DNA of 33,675 bases from Methylococcales symbiont of Iophon sp. n. MRB-2018 (GCA_003666325.1 QPIL01000103.1:1-33675); one strand, 5' to 3'; positions 1-7,379 are shown, counted from the first letter of the stretch. A program made the numbers and translations. The notes: a model not told the origin generated them from the sequence alone.

Positions 1-61
1 TACTTCTAGCCCCTTACATGTCTTCGGGAATGACGTGTGGTAACAGAGGTTCCAGTTACTT
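1..61. repeat. End of dispersed composite repeat
   Basis: Positions from about 23 to 60 match the inner end of the roughly 290-bp dispersed repeat seen at 2400-2692 and, inverted, at 5678-5975. The shared part contains CTTCGGGAATGACGTGTGG followed by AACAGAGGTTCC. As in the other copies it leads straight into a heptanucleotide array. The rest of this copy lies outside the window. Confidence 0.7.
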
Positions 62-182
62 TAGTCCTGAGTCCTAAGCCCTAAGTCTTGAGTCTTTAAT
101 CTTTAGTCTTTAGTCTTTAGTCTTTAGTCTTTAGTCTTTAGTCTTTAGTCTTGAGTCTTGAGTCTTGAGTCTTGAGTCTTTT
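62..182. repeat. Heptanucleotide tandem array A
   Basis: About 17 tandem copies of a 7-bp unit, AGTCTTT or AGTCTTG, with AGTCCTG, AGTCCTA and AATCTTT variants at the left edge. The array abuts the truncated end of the IS630-family transposase: the last recognisable transposase codon ends near 183. The same units recur in four other arrays in this window. Confidence 0.9.
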
Positions 183-972
183 TAAAGCATGTCTATCTTT
201 TGCTGTGGCGTGAGATATTAACCTTAGATGCTCTACCATGCCAGCAGTATTGGCGACTGCTAGCATTAGACCTCGTGCTTTATCCTTAGCTGGACATACA
301 GTACTAAAAATGTATCCGTATTCAAACTGTTGCTGTCTTGTTACTCTAGGTCTAGTGCCTTTTTCTGCCCACATTCTGGTAATAGAGCCTTGTTCTTCAA
401 CGCTACTTTCATCTTGAAAGCAAACATCAACTTTAGTTAAATCTATGTCCGCAGACAGGACATCTATTGCCTTTTGTTTGAAGTTTTTTAGTGTGTGCTT
501 GCACTTCTTTGTCTTGTTTTGGATCTTTTGATCTGGAGCTTATCCCACTTAGCCCTAGTTTTGTTACTAAATAATGAACGCCGCTTATATCTTGATAATG
601 AATATTAAAATCTTTTGATAACATGTTTTGAATGTCTTTAAGTCTTACTCTGCCACCCTTTTTATTGTCTTGCATTGCAAGGATGGATTTAAGCAATCTT
701 GTGTGATTTTGAGTATGGGCTTTACTGGGACGACCACTGCGTTGCTTTTCTTTTAAACCATCAATACCATCATCTTTATAATGTCGAACCCATTGTTTGA
801 CAGCGCTTAAACTTTGTAAGAGATATTGTGCTACTTGTTCGTAGCTTTTTCCATTTTGGATATGGCTAAGTCCGATCAACCTAACTCTTGTTCTTGGATT
901 TTTTTCTACTTTTGCTAGTTGTTTAAAATCGTGTTGATAAAAATCATCAGGCAATTGAATTCTCTTTGGCAT
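183..972 (-). pseudogene. IS630-family transposase, frameshifted and truncated
   Basis: The N-terminal frame (972 down to about 470) has the helix-turn-helix and winged-helix region of IS630-type transposases: YEQVAQYL, SAVKQWVRHY, GIDGLKEKQRSGRP. Near 468-472 one extra base (AAAGGCAAT, where AAAGCAAT would keep frame) ends this frame in a spurious tail. The adjacent frame continues as the DDE endonuclease with CFQDES (first catalytic Asp) and MWAEKGTRPR. The protein then stops resembling a transposase after AKDRHAL, where heptanucleotide array A begins, so the second Asp and the Glu of the catalytic triad are missing. The start at 972 (MPKRIQL) is chosen over an in-frame ATG at 990 by family likeness. 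Some IS630 elements use programmed frameshifting, but the lost C-terminus means this copy is dead. Confidence 0.85.
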
Positions 973-1309
973 TGTTTTGTTGGTAAACAAAAATGGTTAT
1001 TATACCATACTTATAGTGTTATTATTTTTTGACTTTAGTATTAAAATCATTATTCAAGAACAAATGGTGTGCTATGGTGCCTATTTTTTTACATTGTGTG
1101 TTTATAAAAATCTAAGCTACTTATTGATAAGTTTTATGAATTTAGAATCTGCAAAAATGGGTGCTAGATTATATTATTTATTTTTGAAAATGGCATTAGA
1201 GGGGGGATAGAGTTAATAATCCAAATAAAAGAAATGAGTCGCTGGACAATTAATTAGACAAAGGAGATTATAGAAAAACCCCCTTAAAATAAAGGCAGTT
1301 TCAAAAAAA
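973..1309. other. Intergenic gap, AT-rich
   Basis: No convincing gene. An open frame at 977-1210 on the plus strand has no ribosome binding site and no recognisable family, and probably arises from AT-rich sequence. The far end of the IS630 element should lie near 990-1010, but I could not identify its terminal repeat. Confidence 0.5.
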
Positions 1310-1432
1310 TTACAACTGAATTGAAGACGCTGGACTTGAAATTCTTTGTTTTTCACCGTCTTGTGGATCGATACAACCAGTAAGACCAGCAATCATTGCC
1401 GTCATAGCGACTAAAGTTAAGAGTTTTTCCAT
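1310..1432 (-). CDS. Small lipoprotein, 40 aa (paralogue 1)
   Basis: Forty-residue protein starting MEKLLTLVAMTAMIAG with a lipobox LTGC (Cys20), so it should be lipidated by signal peptidase II processing, leaving a mature peptide of about 21 residues. The mature part is acidic, then ends SSPASSIQL. A ribosome binding site (AAGAGAG) lies 5-10 bases before the ATG. It is the first of three neighbouring paralogues (also 1620-1742 and 2193-2314) on the same strand that share the N-terminal layout, an aspartate/glycine-rich centre and the tail ASSIQL. No known family recognised. A near-palindrome at 1460-1475 lies upstream at the same relative position as in paralogue 2. The protein is real by conservation between copies; its function is unknown. 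Confidence 0.75.
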   Translation of the reverse strand: MEKLLTLVAMTAMIAGLTGCIDPQDGEKQRISSPASSIQL

Positions 1433-1459
1433 GATTCTCTCTTAAAAATAGATTTTTAT

Positions 1460-1475
1460 GTACTTGCTAAAGTAT
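1460..1475 (-). promoter_or_regulatory. Putative operator upstream of lipoprotein 1
   Basis: Minus-strand reading is ATACTTTAGCAAGTAC, an imperfect inverted repeat (ACTT / AAGT) 28-43 bases upstream of the ATG at 1432. Nearly the same sequence lies upstream of the second paralogue, which suggests shared regulation. Inference only. Confidence 0.4.
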
Positions 1476-1619
1476 GGAGCGGAATATCAAACGCTTCAAT
1501 CGCTGCGTAAACCCCCAGCAAATAAGACTGGTTTTGATACCAATTTCAAATGAAAAGATTTAGCAACGATCAAAACTAAAGAAGTTGCTCTGTAAAGCAA
1601 ATTCTTCTGCTAACAAAGC

Positions 1620-1742
1620 TTACAGTTGGATAGAAGAAGCTGGGCTAGAGACCTTTTGTTGTGAACCGTCTGGATCGTCCATGCAGCCTGTTAAACCAAC
1701 AATCATTAATGTCATAGCTAGTAAAGATAATACTTTTTTCAT
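1620..1742 (-). CDS. Small lipoprotein, 40 aa (paralogue 2)
   Basis: Forty residues starting MKKVLSLLAMTLMIVG with lipobox LTGC (Cys20), then MDDPDGSQQKVSSPASSIQL. A strong ribosome binding site (AGGAGG) lies 5-6 bases upstream of the ATG. It has the same length as paralogue 1 (1310-1432) and the same last nine residues, SSPASSIQL. Differences concentrate in the hydrophobic signal segment, as expected for a conserved mature peptide. No family recognised; not a match to entericidin by eye. It probably sits in the inner or outer membrane; an Asp at position +2 after the lipidated Cys favours inner-membrane retention in enterobacteria, but here residue +2 is Met followed by Asp, so sorting is open. 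Confidence 0.78.
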   Translation of the reverse strand: MKKVLSLLAMTLMIVGLTGCMDDPDGSQQKVSSPASSIQL

Positions 1743-1777
1743 TATTTCCTCCTAAAGGGATTTTTATAGTTATTTTC

Positions 1778-1794
1778 GTACTTAGCAAAAGTAC
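1778..1794 (-). promoter_or_regulatory. Putative operator upstream of lipoprotein 2
   Basis: Minus-strand reading is GTACTTTTGCTAAGTAC, a perfect inverted repeat (GTACTT / AAGTAC) with a 5-base spacer, 36-52 bases upstream of the ATG at 1742. It resembles the site before paralogue 1. A TATAAG hexamer lies just upstream on the same strand (about 1800-1806), so the palindrome would overlap or follow a transcription start. Confidence 0.45.
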
Positions 1795-2192
1795 GCACTA
1801 CTTATACCCAAGAAATGGGTACCCGTCAAGAAAATGAAGTTTTAAAAATAGAAAAACCTATAAGTTAATAGATAAAAATCACTAGAAAGCCTTTATCTGG
1901 TTTTACATGGCTTATCAATTCAACTAGACAAGGTTTTAATCATCTGTTATTAAGTTATTATTTTTAATCACCTTTTAAAAAAATATGTCAAATATTTACA
2001 GGTATAAATCTCAATTTTTGCCATCGTAATAAAATTATTTTTTTGCAAGTGATTATTAGAAATAATTTAACTCCAAAGTGCTTAATTGTATAGTTTTACC
2101 ACGTTATACTTGGTTTAAAAATAAAAAAGCACCCTGTTTTAATGCACATACAAGCAGACTCAGGAAAAGAGTACTTTTAAAAAAATAGAAAC
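1795..2192. other. Intergenic gap, very AT-rich
   Basis: No coding signal seen. It is rich in A and T runs and contains no clear heptanucleotide or MITE sequence. It may hold the promoter of lipoprotein 2 and sequence downstream of lipoprotein 3. Confidence 0.45.
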
Positions 2193-2314
2193 TTATAGCT
2201 GAATAGAAGAGGCTGAGCGAGAAAGTTTTTGCATGTCGCCGTCTTGCTGATCAATGCATCCTTTCAGACCAATAATCATTGCTGCCATAGCTATTACCGT
2301 TAATATTTTTTCAT
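2193..2314 (-). pseudogene. Small lipoprotein paralogue 3, frameshifted in a poly-A run
   Basis: The region is 122 bases against 123 for each intact paralogue. After the ATG there are six A residues where seven are needed, so the frame reads M-K-K-Y-stop. Restoring one A gives a 40-residue protein with GLKGC at the lipobox position, then IDQQDGDMQKLSRSASSIQL. Ribosome binding site AGGAG is intact. The Lys before Gly-Cys is unusual for a lipobox, which suggests relaxed selection, although the C-terminal ASSIQL is preserved. It could be a decayed copy, a phase-variable homopolymer switch, or a sequencing error in a homopolymer. Confidence 0.7.
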
Positions 2315-2399
2315 TATTTTCTCCTGAGGGTTTTTTATTTATTTTTTTACAGATAAAAAGTACAGGCTTATGTAGTCAATCCTTAAAAACACAACAACC

Positions 2400-2692
2400 A
2401 TCTGATTTATAACAATAAATTAAATAAAAACCATAGGGAAAACAAGCCGTATTTGGTAAAATAACAGCTATTTCTTGGTCGTTTTTCTGATAAAAACATA
2501 CTAACAAAATCAACCCAAACACAGAGCAACTAAAGCTCTTTTATTCAGAATTATTTGTTGAATAGGGTATAAGCGCCGCTTCACTCCCTCCGTCATTCCT
2601 CCATGTTCTAAGCAGCAATCCAGATGTTTAAAACTAGATCCCCGATAACAGACTTCGGGAATGACGTGTGGTAACAGAGGTTCCAGTAGTTC
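2400..2692. repeat. Dispersed 290-bp repeat, copy B
   Basis: This segment matches the reverse complement of 5678-5975 along its whole length, with frequent single-base differences. Shared landmarks in order: a PolyA-rich start, GTATTTGGTAAAATAACA, TTGGTCGTTTTT, TTATTTGTTGAATAGGG, CGCTTCACTCCCTCCGTC, and GATAACAGACTTCGGGAATG. Part of it is also at 1-60. Open reading frames inside it are not conserved between copies, so it is treated as non-coding. Confidence 0.8.
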
Positions 2693-2693
2693 T

Positions 2694-2760
2694 GGTGCGT
2701 GGGCAGAGATTGTTTCAGACAATCTTACTGCATTTCCACCATCCCTGGTGGGCAAACGCA
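2694..2760. repeat. Long palindromic element with 52-bp module
   Basis: The outer stem GGTGCGT...ACGCA encloses a 52-bp module that itself contains two hairpins: AGATTGT-TTCAG-ACAATCT (loop slightly varied) and CCACCA-TCCC-TGGTGG. The right outer arm has decayed (ACGCATT instead of ACGCACC). The same long form occurs at 2841-2908 and, inverted, at 22249-22317. Confidence 0.85.
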
Positions 2761-2786
2761 TTGAGTCCTGAGTCTTTAGTAGTTCT

Positions 2787-2803
2787 GGTGCGTGGAACGC
2801 ACC
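2787..2803. repeat. Short palindrome, module absent
   Basis: Perfect hairpin GGTGCGT-GGA-ACGCACC in the context AGTTCTGG...CCTAC. This is the same outer stem as the long elements on both sides but without the 52-bp module. Confidence 0.9.
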
Positions 2804-2840
2804 CTACTTCTAAGGTTATCCCCAAAATATCCGTAGTTCT

Positions 2841-2908
2841 GGTGCGTGGGCAGAGATTGTTCCAGACAATCTTACTGCATTTCCACCATCCCTGGTGGGC
2901 AAACGCAC
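2841..2908. repeat. Long palindromic element with 52-bp module
   Basis: GGTGCGT at 2841-2847 and ACGCAC at 2903-2908 enclose the 52-bp module with inner hairpins AGATTGT-TCCAG-ACAATCT and CCACCA-TCCC-TGGTGG. Heptanucleotide array B starts directly after it. Confidence 0.88.
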
Positions 2909-3043
2909 TGAGTCTTTAGTCTTTAGTCTTTAGTCTTGAGTCTTTAGTCTTGAGTCTTGAGTCTTTAGTCTTGAGTCTTTAGTCTTGAGTCTTTAGTCTT
3001 GAGTCTTTAGTCTTGAGTCTTGAGTCTTGAGTCTTGAGTCTTT
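2909..3043. repeat. Heptanucleotide tandem array B
   Basis: About 19 tandem 7-bp units, AGTCTTT and AGTCTTG interspersed rather than in blocks. A few further units lie at 2763-2779, on the other side of the palindromes. The array ends only 25 bases before the stop codon of the HTTM gene. Confidence 0.9.
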
Positions 3044-3067
3044 TTTAAGTTTTTAGGTTTGACTAAT

Positions 3068-4975
3068 TTAAAGTAGGTTTATATTTTCTGGAAAATCAAA
3101 ATGTAACGTGTTTTTTTGCCATTGGGCACTTCCAATTGTTTCCCAATCTCCTGATAAATTAGATTTAAGTAAATCTTTTACCCAAATTGTAGGTGAGGTA
3201 ATTTTTTTTAATTTAATATTAAACATTGTGGTATCTAAGTCCAGACCGGATTTTATCCCCCAAAATGCAGTCGTTTTCATAATGAATTTTGATAAACGTT
3301 GTTGGTTGATATTCGGTGTCACTGCAATATTTGCCCACATGGAGTGTACACGCCCCCAATTGGGTGATTTCATACGCCCATCAGGCGAAACCAATGGCAA
3401 CCATGCTTCATTTCCCTGTTTATCTTGGTAAGTAATGGCAACTATATGATTGTACCCTTCAAAATGATCGTGGAGATATAGAGCGTGTGGCGTTATACCC
3501 AAGAAATTAGTAGAAAATAATATAATAGAATTACTAATATTACTTATGGTATTGCTAATCACTGATACATTTTTAAGTAAATCCAGCCTGTAAAATAACC
3601 CATAATGAACACTCGTATTTATTTGCAGTAGAAATATAAGTATCAATATTTTACTAATTTTATGTATATTTTTCTTTGCATTTTTGCTTATTTTTTTTTC
3701 AAAAACATCCTCATACAAAGATGAATAACCACTGGTTTGAGTTTCACTCACACAGTGTTCAGCACATGCAATTCGGCTGCGAGAATCAGCAATCTTTCTA
3801 TAGTAATGACTAGCTAATTGATAGATAAGAGGTGCCTTTAATAGGTAGCCAACAGGGGCGAGATAGTGCATTTTAATAAGAATTTGGGCGTAAGTATCGA
3901 CACCTGCATATAAATTTTTATTATTGTCTAATGCGTAAAGATCTTTCATTAAAATTTCTGCTGGTATTTTATTTAGAGCCGGATATTCTGCCGAATATAC
4001 TTGTGCTTCTTTAAAGTTAATGGTTTTAAATAGATCAAAATGATTTAATATTAAAATTGTACGGCAACACAACGGACATTGCTGGTCATAAAATACGGTT
4101 AAAAGAGGAGTTTTGGCAGTCATAAAAGCAGCTATCTTTCTATACCAAGAAAAGGGCATAACTAGGCAATAAAAAACAAGCGTCCCTACGCCAAAGGGAT
4201 ATATATTTAGTGTTAGTGTAATCCCAAGGTGTAAGCCAGCACCTATTAGAAAAAATAGAGGTCTTAGTTGTTTCTTGTGGACTAAAAAAACAAAACTAAA
4301 CTGAAAAATAAACAGGGTATAGCCAATTGTTTTTTGCAACAACTCATTATTCAATAGCCAAGTCATATTTATTGGAGAAATATAATATGGCATTGATGCT
4401 GGTAACCATGCTCCTAGCCCATTTCTCCAATGCTCTGCAAATAACTTATGAATAGCAGAGTCAAAGTATAAAAAGCCCAAGCAAATAGTCACTGGAATTG
4501 TATAGGCAAGCACTGAAACATCTTTTTTAAGATAATCAGAATAGTGAACAAAAGGCTTTTGTAGTTTTTTTCTTAAAGTATCAATAGCAAACGACTTATC
4601 TGTCGGCATGAATATCAAGAAAAAATTAGCACCAATCATAAACATATCAAAGCCTCCGTCAAAATCACGTTGCATAGGCGTAAAATTAACGAACACAATC
4701 CAAAATATATAATTAACAATGATTGATTGCTGACAACGGAAACCGATACATATAAAACTTGCAGCCACGCCCCATAAACCCAGAAAGAAAGGAATCATTG
4801 GAAATTCAACATCCATATAGGGAATAGGGTCGAAAATTAAATGGTTAAAATATAGAAGAAAAGCAATTTCTTGCAGTGTTACCAGACCAAATAAGCAACG
4901 GAAAAGTCCTATGCCTGTACTGGGCACTTTTGTATAGTAGAGTCGAGAAATAGTAGCGTAAATATATTTATACAT
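3068..4975 (-). CDS. HTTM-domain membrane protein fused to DCC thiol-oxidoreductase domain
   Basis: A 635-residue protein. Residues about 15-285 carry several hydrophobic helices of the HTTM family, the membrane region shared with vitamin K-dependent gamma-carboxylases (FTPMQRDFDGGFDMF, FDSAIHKLF, GAGLHLGI). Residues about 292-420 form a DCC/DUF393 domain with the signature VFYDQQCPLCC; Cys300 and Cys303 form a CxxC pair typical of thiol-disulfide oxidoreductases. A further hydrophobic segment near 435-460 leads to a C-terminal domain of about 170 residues that I do not recognise. The arrangement suggests a membrane enzyme needing a redox partner on the same chain; the substrate is unknown. 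The gene sits alone, framed by inverted composite repeats (2400-3043 and 5519-5975), which fits horizontal acquisition. The start at 4975 is the first Met before the first helix. Confidence 0.82.
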   Translation of the reverse strand: MYKYIYATISRLYYTKVPSTGIGLFRCLFGLVTLQEIAFLLYFNHLIFDPIPYMDVEFPMIPFFLGLWGVAASFICIGFRCQQSIIVNYIFWIVFVNFTPMQRDFDGGFDMFMIGANFFLIFMPTDKSFAIDTLRKKLQKPFVHYSDYLKKDVSVLAYTIPVTICLGFLYFDSAIHKLFAEHWRNGLGAWLPASMPYYISPINMTWLLNNELLQKTIGYTLFIFQFSFVFLVHKKQLRPLFFLIGAGLHLGITLTLNIYPFGVGTLVFYCLVMPFSWYRKIAAFMTAKTPLLTVFYDQQCPLCCRTILILNHFDLFKTINFKEAQVYSAEYPALNKIPAEILMKDLYALDNNKNLYAGVDTYAQILIKMHYLAPVGYLLKAPLIYQLASHYYRKIADSRSRIACAEHCVSETQTSGYSSLYEDVFEKKISKNAKKNIHKISKILILIFLLQINTSVHYGLFYRLDLLKNVSVISNTISNISNSIILFSTNFLGITPHALYLHDHFEGYNHIVAITYQDKQGNEAWLPLVSPDGRMKSPNWGRVHSMWANIAVTPNINQQRLSKFIMKTTAFWGIKSGLDLDTTMFNIKLKKITSPTIWVKDLLKSNLSGDWETIGSAQWQKNTLHFDFPENINLL

Positions 4976-5160
4976 TTTTTGTTGTAAACCCCTTGATTAA
5001 GAGTGCTAAGGATCATTGTTAATAGCAATTTTTGAACAACAAACTGTATTCTAAGAATTGAGATTGAGCGATAAGAGTCTCTTTTTAAGCCATGTAAAGC
5101 CACTTAAAGAGATCAATGTTTAAAGAGAAATAATATTGATAATTATTTTAGATACCCCTT

Positions 5161-5198
5161 AAACACAAAAACCGTAACAGCCTAAGCTATTACGGTTT
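5161..5198 (-). terminator. Terminator after 42-aa membrane protein gene
   Basis: On the minus strand, AAACCGTAA and TTACGGTTT form a stem with an inner AGC-TTAG-GCT extension, followed by a T-rich run. It lies 18 bases past the stop codon at 5216. Confidence 0.8.
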
Positions 5199-5215
5199 GA
5201 TATTATAGGTATTAA

Positions 5216-5344
5216 TTATTCTTTGTCTTCAGGCTCTGCGAATACCCATTTTACGAAAAAATAACCAGCTACAATAATAACTAATGCGCCAACTATACCT
5301 GATGGTTCTTTTAACAATTCTACTACGTCTAAGATCGCTCCCAT
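5216..5344 (-). CDS. Single-helix membrane protein, 42 aa
   Basis: Starts MGAILDVVELLKEPSG, then a hydrophobic helix (residues about 17-32, IVGALVIIVAGYFFV) and a charged end KWVFAEPEDKE. The amphipathic start, one helix and an acidic tail resemble small subunits or regulators of membrane complexes; no family recognised. A ribosome-binding-like purine stretch (AAAGGCAG) lies about 8 bases upstream, and a strong terminator follows at 5161-5198, so this is an independent short transcript. It lies between the HTTM gene and repeat copy C, inside the region framed by inverted repeats. The coding call rests on the terminator, the start context and the protein-like composition. Confidence 0.7.
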   Translation of the reverse strand: MGAILDVVELLKEPSGIVGALVIIVAGYFFVKWVFAEPEDKE

Positions 5345-5518
5345 GAGTATCTGCCTTTTTTTGTTGTGAAAAATGTGCCATATTTGATGGCGGTTGAACG
5401 CATTATACTACTTTAGAATCGTTTAAAGTCAAGGTAAATATGAACTTGTTTGAATATCAATCTTAAAAAAGATGAATAAAAGCATTGGGTCTATGATAAA
5501 TAGTCAAGCCTTAAAAAG

Positions 5519-5677
5519 GCTCAGGACTCAAGACTCAAGACTCAAGACTCAAGACTCAAGACTCAAGACTCAAGACTCAAGACTCAAGACTAAAGACTAA
5601 AGATTAAAGACTAAAGATTAAAGATTAAAGATTAAAGATTAAAGGCTTAGGGCTTAGGACTCAGGACTCAGGACTAA
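5519..5677. repeat. Heptanucleotide tandem array C (inverted)
   Basis: About 22 units, reading GACTCAA, then GACTAAA, GATTAAA and at the right edge GGCTTAG and GGACTCA. This is the reverse complement of arrays A and B. Variants lie in blocks by type. It is joined at its right end to dispersed repeat copy C through GTAACTGGAACCTCTGTTAC. Confidence 0.9.
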
Positions 5678-5975
5678 AGTAACTGGAACCTCTGTTACTA
5701 CACGTCATTCCCGAAGTCTGTTATCGGGAGTCTCGTTTTAAACATCTGGGTTCCTGTTTAGATCATGCAGGAATGACGGAGGGAGTGAAGCGGATCTTAT
5801 GCCCTATTCAACAAATAACTCTGAATGAAAGAGGTTTAGTTGCCCTGTATTTGGGGTTTATTTTGTTAGCATGTTTTATCAAAAAAACGACCAATAAATA
5901 AGTGTTATTTTACCAAATACTGCTTGATTTTTCTATGTTTATTGTTGGGTTTATTATTATAAATCAATTTGTTAT
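5678..5975. repeat. Dispersed 290-bp repeat, copy C (inverted)
   Basis: Reverse-complement match to 2400-2692 with the same landmarks in reverse order. Together with array C it mirrors copy B with array B around the HTTM gene and the 42-aa gene. Confidence 0.8.
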
Positions 5976-6042
5976 GGTGTTTTTAAGGGTTGACTAAATA
6001 GAGTGGGTTATTAGCTTTTAGTTTTCCACGAGGGAAGTAAAA

Positions 6043-6147
6043 TCACATTAATAAGATTGTTGCTATTTCGGAACCCTCTGGCTCTGCATTTAGTCCTCTG
6101 AATTTTGTTATTAATGCTTTCTTGCTATCAGATAATGAAGTTTGCAT
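6043..6147 (-). CDS. Doubtful 34-aa reading frame downstream of dolP
   Basis: An open frame starting MQTSLSDSKKALITKFRGL and ending EIATILLM. Its composition is protein-like, but there is no clear ribosome binding site. It could be a small gene or the tail of a degraded one. It lies 13 bases downstream of the dolP stop codon on the same strand. No family recognised. Confidence 0.25.
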   Translation of the reverse strand: MQTSLSDSKKALITKFRGLNAEPEGSEIATILLM

Positions 6148-6159
6148 TCGCCAGTTTTT

Positions 6160-6741
6160 TTAATAATTAATGTATTCAAATATTTTAATGACTTGTTTAA
6201 CATCATTTTCTCTTCGTGCTATTTCAGTGGCAATATGCCCTTCTTTTTTATGCACTATTCCTAGTAAATAAACATGTTTATTTTCTGTCACTACTTTGAT
6301 TCTCGTTGCATCAAAGCCAGGCAGATTCTTTACATTACTTAATGCTGATTTTACTTTAGCTGTAATTAGCGTATCTTCCGCTCTGCTTAAAAATGTAGAA
6401 GGTTGTGTAACCACCAATTCATTATGGATTATTTTGACTCCAGAAATAATCCGCACAATATTAATGATTTTATTCCGTAAACTTTCTGTTGGGGTCTCTC
6501 CAGTTACCAGTACGGTACCATTGTAAGAAGTTACATTAAAATAGCTGGTTTTACGGATATTACTTTCTGAGTTTAAATTGATTATCGCATTAATTTCTAT
6601 ACGCTCATCATTAACAATAGCGGCACCACTTCGACGGTCATGCAATAGAGAAAGACCTGTCAATTCGGCACTTCCCGTACCAATGGTAGAACAGGCTGAT
6701 AATAAAAAATGAAAAGGTATCAGTAAGAAAAATAATTTCAT
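6160..6741 (-). CDS. dolP: DolP-like outer-membrane lipoprotein with two BON domains
   Basis: A 193-residue lipoprotein: signal MKLFFLLIPFHFLLSAC with lipobox LSAC (Cys17), then the motif HDRRSGAAIVNDERIE typical of YraP/DolP, and two BON domains at about 45-112 and 120-190 (second: LITAKVKSALSNVKN, VYLLGIVHKKEGHIA). DolP binds anionic phospholipid at the outer membrane and division site and supports envelope integrity; that role is from family knowledge. I choose ATG 6741 because GGGAG lies 9 bases upstream and the signal peptide starts there; an in-frame ATG at 6771 would overlap diaA. The gene follows diaA by 4 bases, so the two are translated from one message, as in the enterobacterial yraM-yraN-diaA-yraP cluster. 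Confidence 0.88.
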   Translation of the reverse strand: MKLFFLLIPFHFLLSACSTIGTGSAELTGLSLLHDRRSGAAIVNDERIEINAIINLNSESNIRKTSYFNVTSYNGTVLVTGETPTESLRNKIINIVRIISGVKIIHNELVVTQPSTFLSRAEDTLITAKVKSALSNVKNLPGFDATRIKVVTENKHVYLLGIVHKKEGHIATEIARRENDVKQVIKIFEYINY

Positions 6742-6745
6742 TGTA

Positions 6746-7342
<597 letters not shown>

Positions 7343-7379
7343 TTATGTTAGGGCTAGACAATTAAATGTTGTAAAAATA

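Noticed and set aside
433..990. Programmed frameshift as explanation for the split IS630 transposase
   Set aside because: Possible in the family, but there is no strong slippery run at the join and the C-terminal catalytic residues are gone, so a dead copy is simpler.
977..1210. 77-codon hydrophobic plus-strand frame
   Set aside because: No ribosome binding site, begins inside the transposase region, and its composition follows the local AT bias.
2510..2919. Open frames across the palindromes (both strands)
   Set aside because: They translate repeat DNA; the frame is not kept between repeat copies.
4909..5103. 64-codon frame upstream of the HTTM gene
   Set aside because: It overlaps the HTTM start in another frame, has no recognisable family and no start signals.
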